Assembly (NCBI RefSeq): GCF_900110495.1 | Contig: NZ_FODX01000001.1 | Span: 372,001 to 436,000, forward strand | Direction of reading: 5' to 3' | Length of the DNA stretch: 64,000 nucleotides | Source of the DNA: Nitrosovibrio sp. Nv6 | GTDB lineage: Bacteria > Pseudomonadota > Gammaproteobacteria > Burkholderiales > Nitrosomonadaceae | Part shown: positions 27,199 through 34,730 of the stretch, piece by piece | Numbering within the stretch: the stretch's first letter is position 1 | Layout of the letters: each line of letters begins with the position of its first letter | Position numbers and translations under genes: made by a program | Notes under the pieces: model-generated | Databases searched by the model: none | Told to the model about the DNA's origin: nothing | Seen by the model: only the letters and a program-made list of their open reading frames with translations

Positions 27199-28355
27199 TG
27201 CGCGTGTGCTTTATATCTCATTCGGCAGGGAGAGGTGGAGCGGAACTGGCTCTGCTTGAGCTGTTGCAGGGGCTGATTGCCGAAGGCGTCGATTGCAAGG
27301 TTCTTGTTCCAAAGAAAGGACCCTTGCTAGCAGCGCTTGATCGGCTGCATGTCGAGTGGAGAATAATTGGTTACCCTCGCTGGATGGTTGGTTCCCGTAA
27401 TCGATGGATGCCAGGCCGCGTTATACGTACCGTAAAAGCAGTGTTACTGGCAATTCCGATGGCGCGCACTATTGGAAGATGGCAATGTGATATCGTGCTT
27501 TCTAATACTATCGCCATTGGCGCGGGAGCGCTGGCGGCGCGATTAGCACGTCGCCCGCATGTCTGGCACTTGCACGAATTTGGATTCCGGGATCCTAATT
27601 TACGGTTCGATTTGGGTAACCATCGAACAACTTACTTGATGGATCGCTTTTCTGCGGTTTTTATAGCTAACTCCGATGCTGTATTTAAGGATTACACTCA
27701 ATATATCAGTCAGCATAGGATACGTAAGATTTATCAGGCAGTGACATTACATGACGAGCTTGAGAGTACCCAATGGCAACTCGATACCAAGCTTCTTTTC
27801 AAGTGTGTGATAGTCGGTTCGCTACATATTGCCAAAGGTCAGGATGAGGCCATCCGTGCATTGGCTGAATTAGTGCATCGCGGTGTGGAGGCTGAACTCC
27901 TTTTCATAGGAGATGGCGGCAGGCGATTCCGCAAAACGCTGCGTGAACAAATAAAAAGTCTTGATTTGGAGCAGCGCGTAAGATTTATCGGATACGTGGA
28001 AAACCCCGCGCAATTTATTCGGATGGCAGATGTTATGCTGGTTTGTTCCCGGTGGGAAGCATTTGGACGGGCAACGGTGGAAGCAATGCTTGCAGAAAAG
28101 CCAGTTATCGGCACTGCAAATAGCGGAGGTACGGCCGAATTGATCCAGGATGGAAAAACAGGTCTACTGTACGAAGCTGGTAATCATATTGAACTTGCCG
28201 ATAAAATACAGTATCTATATGAGAATCTAGAGGAAAGATCAAGGCTGGGTACCGCTGCTCGTATCTGGGCAGCGGGCCGCTTTACTCAAGAACGTTATGC
28301 TAAGGAAGTGCTTAGCCTTTTGAGAGAAGTATTGACGAACGAAGAAAAAATATGA
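27198..28355 (+). CDS. GT4-family glycosyltransferase (copy 1)
   Basis: This is a 385-residue cytoplasmic GT-B glycosyltransferase. The N-terminal domain begins MRVCFISHSAGRGGAE, the nucleotide-sugar domain has VGSLHIAKGQDEAI, and the C-terminal motif SRWEAFGRATVEAMLAEKPV with a following GGTAELI is typical of family 4, where the EX7E glutamates contact the donor. The start overlaps the preceding Wzy_C gene by one base. Acceptor and sugar are unknown. A closely similar paralog follows at 28656-29831. Confidence 0.9.
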   Translation: MRVCFISHSAGRGGAELALLELLQGLIAEGVDCKVLVPKKGPLLAALDRLHVEWRIIGYPRWMVGSRNRWMPGRVIRTVKAVLLAIPMARTIGRWQCDIVLSNTIAIGAGALAARLARRPHVWHLHEFGFRDPNLRFDLGNHRTTYLMDRFSAVFIANSDAVFKDYTQYISQHRIRKIYQAVTLHDELESTQWQLDTKLLFKCVIVGSLHIAKGQDEAIRALAELVHRGVEAELLFIGDGGRRFRKTLREQIKSLDLEQRVRFIGYVENPAQFIRMADVMLVCSRWEAFGRATVEAMLAEKPVIGTANSGGTAELIQDGKTGLLYEAGNHIELADKIQYLYENLEERSRLGTAARIWAAGRFTQERYAKEVLSLLREVLTNEEKI

Positions 28356-28655
28356 GCTCGTCAACGTCTTTAAGCAGTTATTAGTATTAAATATTCTTAG
28401 GAATGCGTGAGTAACTTCACACCTTCGGGAGAGACTTAAAACCCTGTGAGAAGATGGATCTAGAACGATTTTTTAATAACAACTGAATAGCAAATAAGCA
28501 TGTTATGACATGCAGAATACCGGTTAGTTTAATAAGAGGCATAAGAAGTGAAAGAGAAGAAAACGCTGACAGCTTTTGCGTCAGTACCGGACTTACGAAT
28601 AGGTGTGCCCGTCAAAACTTGCGCTCCGCCACTTGCTACAGAAAAGAATTGGTTA

Positions 28656-29831
28656 ATGCGGGTATGCTTTATATCGCATTCCGCTGGTCGATATGGTGCA
28701 GAGCTAGCACTGTTGGAACTGCTACAGGGCCTGGTCAAATTAAATGTTCGTTGCCTCGTTCTCGTGCCGGAAAAAGGCCCGCTTCTTGCCCAGCTTAACC
28801 TTCTGAATATCGAATGGCAGATAATTAAATATCCACCTTGGATATCACAACGAAAATGGATGCTAACGCCATATCGTATCGTACGAACTCTAAAAGCGCT
28901 TGTAGTAGCGGTTCAGATGGCCCAAGTGATCAAGCGATGGAATTGTGATTTGGTATACACAAATACCGCGGTAGTTGGTGCGGGCGCGTTTGCCGCATGG
29001 TTGGCATGCAGACCCCACATATGGCACTCGCACGAGTCTGGATATCATAATCCCAGTCTAAAATTCGACTTAGGGAGTCGTTGGGTTGCGCGTTTGATGG
29101 ATCATTTTTCAGCGCTTATTATCGTTAATTCATACTCTGTCAAAGAGGATTACGCTCGCTACATTGAACCGGGCAGAATGCACTTAGTTTACCAATCCGT
29201 GACATTGCGCGAGGAAATTGAGATTTCACAACGGAGAATAGATGCTACCGAACCGCTTTTTAGATGTGCCATAGTTGGATCTCTACATGCTTGGAAGGGG
29301 CAAGACGAAGCGATCAATGCGCTATCAGAGGTCGTACGGCGAGGTATTAATGCTCATCTATTGCTCGTCGGCGATGGTGGAAAGCGCTTCGCGGCCGCAC
29401 TGCTTCAACAAATAAAAGACCTCGGTTTGGAGGAACGGGTAAAACTTATTGGATACGCGGAAAATCCCCTCCAATTTATTTGTATGGCGGATGTTGTGCT
29501 CGTATGTTCACGTTGGGAAGCATTCGGACGAGTAACGGTAGAAGCGATGCTCGCAGGGAAAGCCGTGATAGGCAGTTCCAACGGAGGAACGACAGAACTG
29601 ATTCAGGATGGAAAAACCGGACTTCTATACGAGCGAGGTAATCATACTCAACTTGCGGATAGAATACAGTATCTTTATGAAAATCCGGAGGTTAAATCAA
29701 AGCTAGGTGAGGCTGCCCGTATTTGGGCAGCAAGTCGCTTTACTCAAGAACGTTATGCTAAGGAAGTGCTTGATCTACTGAAGGGAGTGTTGGCGAGGGA
29801 AAAAATTTCGCCGCAAATTCCTTCAAATTGA
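28656..29831 (+). CDS. GT4-family glycosyltransferase (copy 2), 3' end at phage junction
   Basis: This 391-residue paralog of the preceding gene is similar along its whole length (same MRVCFISHSAGR start, SRWEAFGRVTVEAMLAGKAV donor motif). A GTG-initiated extension to 28548 exists but has no counterpart in copy 1, so the ATG at 28656 is used. The last residues differ: copy 1 ends NEEKI while this one runs on to SPQIPSN, and its last 74 bp overlap the opposing phage gene at 29758-30534. The phage module may therefore have supplied the present stop codon. The 28356-28655 gap has no gene. Confidence 0.88.
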   Translation: MRVCFISHSAGRYGAELALLELLQGLVKLNVRCLVLVPEKGPLLAQLNLLNIEWQIIKYPPWISQRKWMLTPYRIVRTLKALVVAVQMAQVIKRWNCDLVYTNTAVVGAGAFAAWLACRPHIWHSHESGYHNPSLKFDLGSRWVARLMDHFSALIIVNSYSVKEDYARYIEPGRMHLVYQSVTLREEIEISQRRIDATEPLFRCAIVGSLHAWKGQDEAINALSEVVRRGINAHLLLVGDGGKRFAAALLQQIKDLGLEERVKLIGYAENPLQFICMADVVLVCSRWEAFGRVTVEAMLAGKAVIGSSNGGTTELIQDGKTGLLYERGNHTQLADRIQYLYENPEVKSKLGEAARIWAASRFTQERYAKEVLDLLKGVLAREKISPQIPSN

Positions 29832-30534
29832 TATCTTCTTCCCTTCCATCCTCAAATCTAAATTTCCATATATTCTGTTGCTGATCATTAGGTTTTATTT
29901 GCAGCGGATCATCCACCAGGCTCATGCCTCCTTCCCTCAGAATTTCTCTCGCTCCTTTCGCATTCCCCGTTAGCAGGAAATGCAGGGCGTCAGGGATTCG
30001 CTTTTTCTTTGCTGCATAGACCTGGTTCATCCATGGCGCCATCTCTTCCAGGAGGCCATATTTCTTGTAGATGGTTGCCATCCGCGTAAGCTCGTCGGGT
30101 TTTTCAAGGAGATTGCCGGTCAACATACGTTTGCCGATCATCTCATCGGATGAGGTTGTTGGCTGCGCTGGGGGCTGGCCCAGGCTGGAAAGGCCCGCAA
30201 CTCTGGTGTCCACAACTGGTCGGCTCTCCGCCGAGATGCCCATTAGCCCAAGCACCGGCTGAGCAGACTGTACTTGCCGGCCACCCTGTCCGGTTTGCTG
30301 CCCGATATCGCGCCAACTCGCAACTATTTCATCATTGGCTGCCCGTAATCGGTCACGCTTCCCCTTGTTGAAATTAATCTCCTCCATTTTCGCCTGGTGA
30401 GATTCCGCGTCTCGTTCGTCGGCTTTTGCCTTCCGGTTAACATATTGCTGCCGCAAGCTCATTTCCTGACCGGCACGCAGTCCTTGCGCAAGCCCTCCCG
30501 CAAACGCGCCGAGTCCACCAAGTCCGTTAGCCAT
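29758..30534 (-). CDS. Phage internal/virion protein, unrecognised
   Basis: This is a 258-residue protein and the last gene of the late operon. The N-terminus is glycine-rich and hydrophobic (GLGGLGAFAGGLAQGLRAG), followed by a long charged helix, a pattern seen in ejection or internal virion proteins of short-tailed phages; no family is recognised. The ATG at 30534 has AAGGAG upstream and lies 2 nt after the previous stop. Its 3' end overlaps the opposing host glycosyltransferase gene by 74 bp, and no terminator follows. Confidence 0.7.
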   Translation of the reverse strand: MANGLGGLGAFAGGLAQGLRAGQEMSLRQQYVNRKAKADERDAESHQAKMEEINFNKGKRDRLRAANDEIVASWRDIGQQTGQGGRQVQSAQPVLGLMGISAESRPVVDTRVAGLSSLGQPPAQPTTSSDEMIGKRMLTGNLLEKPDELTRMATIYKKYGLLEEMAPWMNQVYAAKKKRIPDALHFLLTGNAKGAREILREGGMSLVDDPLQIKPNDQQQNIWKFRFEDGREEDINLKEFAAKFFPSPTLPSVDQALP

Positions 30535-30536
30535 GC

Positions 30537-31670
30537 TCAATTCTCCTTGTTTTCTGTATCTTTACGCTTCGACATGGCCAGGCCCCCGCTGTTGATTCGA
30601 TGGATAAAGTCTTCTCCCACCAGCGCCACAGCTTCCTGGTTCAGCACCGCTTCGCCATTGGATAAGCGGATCGGCTCCACCCCTTCAATGGTTGCGGAGA
30701 TCGAGTCGCTTGTACCGGTGCCAGGGCCTTCTATCACACCGCCTTCCGCATAGCCCTTGCGCTTCAGGATTGTTAAGCCGCCGTTATAGCCGCCGGATTT
30801 GAATCCATGAACGCTGTAGTTTTTGATAACCCCGCCTTTCCTGAGTCCAGGTCCTTTCATATATGCCCCACCTAGTGTTCCAACGAGACTTCCCAGTCCG
30901 CTTAGTGCCGCCGCCTTGTTTTGCTGCTGTTGCTGCCAGGCGCCGAGCTGGCCCTGGTATTGATTCAGCATCATGTTGCCCGCCGCGGTATTTGCCCCGA
31001 CCGCCCCGCCAAACCAGTTCTGCGCCGCATTCATCCCGGCATTGTGCAATCCCGCTTTGGTGGCGAGATTATCCGTGGCGGCGTTACCCGCGCCTAGCGC
31101 CGCCGCATCCGTCGCTATCCCCGTGGAGGGCATATTGCGGCCAAATTGCGCGGCGCTTTGCCGCATTGCCATGCCCTGTAGCTCAGTATCCCGCCGGGCC
31201 TTGTTCATGGCCCCTGCTGTATCTTTGGCAAGCCCCAGGTTAATCTCGTGGGTCAATGCCTGAAATCTGCCCGAATTAGGGTTGACGCCCATGCGCGCCA
31301 TCGCGCGCTGGTTCGAAGCCAACGCCCCTTGATATCCGCGGGCAACATCGCCTACCGCTTCCGCCGCCATCCTTTCTTTACGCTCCGTTGAGTCGAAGTC
31401 GTTTGCGTTCTTCACTATGCGCTCTTCAATCGGCGCAAACAGCTTGCGATAAACCTGCCACTGCGATTCCGCCCTGGCGGCGTTGGCGTCGCCGGATGCA
31501 ATTTGCTGATCCACGACCCGTTGAATCAGCGGGTCCTGCACCCTGGCTCGATCCTTCTCCCATTCGAGCTGCTGTTTTGCTACATCAAGCTGCTGCTGTC
31601 CGATGTCAGCTTGCTGCTTCGCTGCCTGACCTATCAGCGGATCCGGTCTGGGCGGTTTCGAGCTACACAT
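30537..31670 (-). CDS. Phage internal/ejection-type protein
   Basis: This is a 377-residue protein: a Gln-rich helical N-terminal half (repeated QQL and AKQQ), an Ala/Gly-rich middle (AAALSGLGSLVGTLGGAY) and a C-terminus with RKGGVIKNYSVHGF and EGGVIEGPGTGTSDSI, a motif frequently found in internal core proteins of podoviruses. The role in DNA ejection is inferred. The ATG at 31670 has GGAG and overlaps the GNAT gene stop by 8 nt. Confidence 0.72.
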   Translation of the reverse strand: MCSSKPPRPDPLIGQAAKQQADIGQQQLDVAKQQLEWEKDRARVQDPLIQRVVDQQIASGDANAARAESQWQVYRKLFAPIEERIVKNANDFDSTERKERMAAEAVGDVARGYQGALASNQRAMARMGVNPNSGRFQALTHEINLGLAKDTAGAMNKARRDTELQGMAMRQSAAQFGRNMPSTGIATDAAALGAGNAATDNLATKAGLHNAGMNAAQNWFGGAVGANTAAGNMMLNQYQGQLGAWQQQQQNKAAALSGLGSLVGTLGGAYMKGPGLRKGGVIKNYSVHGFKSGGYNGGLTILKRKGYAEGGVIEGPGTGTSDSISATIEGVEPIRLSNGEAVLNQEAVALVGEDFIHRINSGGLAMSKRKDTENKEN

Positions 31671-32274
31671 TTTCAATCTCCAATATTTTGGTTAAGCCGT
31701 TTTCAATGTGCTGGTATCCGAGCATTCGGAAGAATCGCCCTGCCTTGTTGACCGTCTTCACGGTGATATTGATTTCCCTTGCCCCAAGTTGTCGTAGGGC
31801 ACGTTCGACATAGGCCACAAAGCTGCCTGCCACCCTTCCCTTTCGTGCTTGCGGCAATAGATAAAGCGTATCCTCCGTGGCAATGATGGTTTGCGTATGT
31901 GCGCTTTTATCCAGATACATAGCGCAGTTTCCTAATAAATTACCTTCACTCCTGAGGGTCAGGAGAACGTACCTTCCCGCCCGCTCATAGCGGATGAATG
32001 TATCGTAATCGGGGCTGAACGGCAGTTCATGCCGGTGCGACTCAGTCTCATTCCAATGCGCCCGGTGCAGCGGTTTTATTTCCTCGGCAATATCCTCGAT
32101 ACGTTCATGGGAGAATATGAAGGATTCATAGTGTTCCGGCCCGATCTGTTCAATGGTGCTTATCGGTACCAGCGGCTCGATTTGCGACGCCGCGATGCAC
32201 ACATCCGCAGCCAGTTCGGGCGATAAAGGCAATCCCATGTGTCTCTTGAGTAACGTAATCAGTTCGATATTCAT
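31663..32274 (-). CDS. Phage-encoded GNAT-like acetyltransferase
   Basis: This 203-residue protein has a C-terminal half resembling a GNAT fold: LGNCAMYLDKSAHTQTIIA, an acetyl-CoA loop region LLPQARKGRVAGSFVAYVER, and FFRMLGYQHIENGL at the end. Related proteins occur among structural genes of N4-like and other podoviruses, with unknown targets. It overlaps its upstream neighbour by 1 nt and its downstream neighbour by 8 nt, so it is translated with virion genes and may modify a virion protein; that is inference. Confidence 0.7.
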   Translation of the reverse strand: MNIELITLLKRHMGLPLSPELAADVCIAASQIEPLVPISTIEQIGPEHYESFIFSHERIEDIAEEIKPLHRAHWNETESHRHELPFSPDYDTFIRYERAGRYVLLTLRSEGNLLGNCAMYLDKSAHTQTIIATEDTLYLLPQARKGRVAGSFVAYVERALRQLGAREINITVKTVNKAGRFFRMLGYQHIENGLTKILEIENV

Positions 32275-33797
32275 CAGCTATCCAGCCTCGTAATGATGGT
32301 TTCAACCGCGCTGCGCACTTCATTTGTATATGCGTAAAGTGCTTCGCACTCCGCTCGGGTGGGATTGGGAGAGAAGGTCAATGTCTGGAACCTGGGTACC
32401 GCTATTCTGTTTCCGCGCCGTCCAGTCAGTATCTCAACCATCGTTTTGAGCCATTCTGGTGTTCCCGCGGGTATGCCCGGCTTCTTGATGCGAGGTGCTG
32501 CCGCCCCGCCTGTTACAAGAACGGTCTCAACCACAATGCCGTCGCTGATAGAGCCGGTGATGGCTCTATTCCCTTGGCCGGATGAAGCAACGACAAGGAT
32601 GTGCGTCTGGCTGATTGCCTCTACCCCGGCAGTATTAGCCTGCATCGGCAATCCCGGCATCAGGCGGTCGCTGCCAATGGATATTGCGCCGGTGCTGCTC
32701 ATGTTGTCTTGCGTAGCGCTCGTCGCCACCAAAACGTGTGTTTCCGTGATTCCTGCTGCCGAAGATGTATTCGCCTGAGCTGCGGCAGCAACCGGCAGCA
32801 CATGAGTTTGCGCTATTGCCGAGGCACTGAAGGTATTGGCTTGTACACCTGTGGCGCCGGCAAGAGAACGACCAATCGTGATGGACGCAGCACTGGATGC
32901 GTTGGCTTGAGCGCTCGACTGCGCGACAACAAGATGTTTCTGTTCGATCTTTCCGGCTCTGCCCGTGCCAGCCTGGGCCAATTGCGACCCCACCAAAATG
33001 TGGCCCTGAGTGATTACAGCCGCGCTGCCGTTATTTGCCTGGGTTGAAGCCGCACTGGTCAAATCGTGCTTTGCACCGGCTACGGTCCACCACTTTTCAG
33101 CTCGGGTTTTGAACAACTGCCACGGATTTTCACGAAATGCTCTTGCTTCAGCCTCGCCCCAGATGGCGTCGGTGTATCCAGCTACCAGGATCGTCCCGTT
33201 AAAATCCCGGAAAGCTCCCCCAATATACCGCCCAAGATTGAAATTCTTGTTTCCCGGTCCCCATGCCACTGGCGCCGCTGTCCAGGTCAACCCGGTCTCT
33301 TTTCCATCAAGAAAAACTCTGCAAGTCTGCGCGGTACCACCGGACGCGAAAACGATACTGCGGTTTTTAGTGTTGAACCAGGAAGAAAGACCTGCGGAAC
33401 TTGGGTTATTGGAGCCAACGGAAACCCTTAGATCAGGATAAATCTCATAAGCGGAAACATTTGGAGACGATGTGCCAAAGAGGACGTGGCCATTGACATC
33501 ACCAGCACCTACCATCGGACACCACGCAAAGAAGGTGCCGATATTGCCGGTCAGCTCCGGGTAGCCGTCACAGGCATAAAAATCGTCTTCGCCGTCGAAC
33601 GAGAATACCTTGCCATTCTGCCCTGTTGCAATTGCAGCGTTGCCACCGGGCGTCCAACTACGGCCGGTTACCAGATCAAATGGCCCCACGCCGGGGTTGA
33701 ACAGTATTCGTACACCTTTGGCCAGTCCTGCATAATCTATCTGCGCCGCGTGTTGAGGCTGCGTTACGAGCGGGCCTGGACGTATGACTAGGGACAT
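32274..33797 (-). CDS. Tail/decoration protein with LamG-like domain and degenerate repeats
   Basis: This is a 507-residue protein. Residues about 25-230 look like a concanavalin/LamG-type beta-sandwich (VFSFDGEDDFY, VFLDGKETG, LGRYIGGAFRDFNG, GYTDAIWGEAEARAF, ENPWQLF). Residues about 248-428 hold roughly eight degenerate repeats of 21-22 residues built on QANxSSAxxIxxTHxLV. A C-terminal helical stretch follows. This recalls receptor-binding or capsid-decoration proteins with a carbohydrate-binding head. Repeat-number variation would be an easy route to change host contact. It is tightly packed between structural genes. Confidence 0.7.
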   Translation of the reverse strand: MSLVIRPGPLVTQPQHAAQIDYAGLAKGVRILFNPGVGPFDLVTGRSWTPGGNAAIATGQNGKVFSFDGEDDFYACDGYPELTGNIGTFFAWCPMVGAGDVNGHVLFGTSSPNVSAYEIYPDLRVSVGSNNPSSAGLSSWFNTKNRSIVFASGGTAQTCRVFLDGKETGLTWTAAPVAWGPGNKNFNLGRYIGGAFRDFNGTILVAGYTDAIWGEAEARAFRENPWQLFKTRAEKWWTVAGAKHDLTSAASTQANNGSAAVITQGHILVGSQLAQAGTGRAGKIEQKHLVVAQSSAQANASSAASITIGRSLAGATGVQANTFSASAIAQTHVLPVAAAAQANTSSAAGITETHVLVATSATQDNMSSTGAISIGSDRLMPGLPMQANTAGVEAISQTHILVVASSGQGNRAITGSISDGIVVETVLVTGGAAAPRIKKPGIPAGTPEWLKTMVEILTGRRGNRIAVPRFQTLTFSPNPTRAECEALYAYTNEVRSAVETIITRLDS

Positions 33798-33803
33798 TGG
33801 ATG

Positions 33804-34241
33804 TTAGCTGGAAAGGCCGCTGATGCCTGCCATATAGACGTTTCCACTGGCAAGCGGCACACCCGCGTCATTCTTGACAACCAGCTTGAGATAACGCGCT
33901 ACGGCCAAGCCTTGCAAACTGAAGAATTTTCTGTGAATGTTCGTATCGTTGCATGGCAATGTACCGATCCAATGCAGATCAGCCTCGTTGACGCCATCTG
34001 TGCCACTTTCCGGGCCACTGCTGAAATTGACGTTATCGAGCGACAGCTTCGCGAAGAGGACAACCTGTTTGTTGCCAGCAGGGGTGCCATTGGGATCACA
34101 TTCCACTTCGATAGTCACGTCCAGGGGGATAGCGGAGCCCAGGTCAATTACGGATGAGGCGGCGTAGGCAGCGTTTGCCAGAGTACCCATATTGAGTACC
34201 GATTGGCTACGGGCATTCTGCGTTTGTGTAAAGGTTGCCAT
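33804..34241 (-). CDS. Phage structural protein, unrecognised
   Basis: This is a 145-residue, beta-rich protein without cysteine clusters, membrane segment or known motif. It contains FAKLSLDNVNFSSGPES and HRKFFSLQGLAVARYLKLVV, reminiscent of small jelly-roll virion proteins. It stops 6 nt before the LamG-like gene and is probably a virion component, judged only by context. Confidence 0.65.
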   Translation of the reverse strand: MATFTQTQNARSQSVLNMGTLANAAYAASSVIDLGSAIPLDVTIEVECDPNGTPAGNKQVVLFAKLSLDNVNFSSGPESGTDGVNEADLHWIGTLPCNDTNIHRKFFSLQGLAVARYLKLVVKNDAGVPLASGNVYMAGISGLSS

Positions 34242-34277
34242 GATTCTTTCCTCTGAGTTTCGTTAGTAAAACCCAGC

Positions 34278-34661
34278 TCAAGCTGGCTGCGAGCTTGTAT
34301 AAGTCAGGGCCGGGAAGCTGACCGTGTTGCCGCTTGTAACCACCTGATCGCTGGTCTCGTCCGTAACCAGAAGAACTTTGGAGATGTTGTCCGTGAAGGC
34401 AATGTGCAGATCTGGCGTGGCGCCGGAGTTTGCTGAAGCTGTGCCGCTTTTGGCGGCAACCGACAAAACCCGGGCAGCGCCGTCCGCGCCGGATAGGGTG
34501 TAATCGCCTGAGGTGATGGCCACGGCGCAGATTGCATTGCCTACGACTGTCGTATAGCTGTCCGCTGCCGTATAAGCCTTGAGCAGCAACATGCGGATTC
34601 CATTGTTCTTGATCACGTTCAGGCCGCCGTCCAGAACATCCGCGTGGGCATATTTCGCCAA
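34278..34661 (-). CDS. Phage structural protein, unrecognised
   Basis: This 127-residue, Ala/Ser/Thr-rich beta protein (DVLDGGLNVIKNNG at the start, LTYTSSQPA at the end) resembles small virion proteins in composition only. It is the first gene after the hairpin terminator at 34687-34711, so its expression may be lower than that of upstream genes unless termination is suppressed. Confidence 0.65.
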   Translation of the reverse strand: MAKYAHADVLDGGLNVIKNNGIRMLLLKAYTAADSYTTVVGNAICAVAITSGDYTLSGADGAARVLSVAAKSGTASANSGATPDLHIAFTDNISKVLLVTDETSDQVVTSGNTVSFPALTYTSSQPA

Positions 34662-34686
34662 TTCAACTCTCCTTTTCTGTAGTCAT

Positions 34687-34711
34687 AAAAAAAGCCGCAT
34701 AACAGCGGCTT
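34687..34711 (-). terminator. Intrinsic terminator inside the late operon
   Basis: On the minus strand, a 7-bp stem AAGCCGC/GCGGCTT with a 6-nt loop is followed by a T-rich tail, between the 678-residue protein gene and the 127-residue gene. It lies on the coding strand, so it would cut the operon unless read through. Confidence 0.85.
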
Positions 34712-34730
34712 GTTTGCAAATCAATACTCT

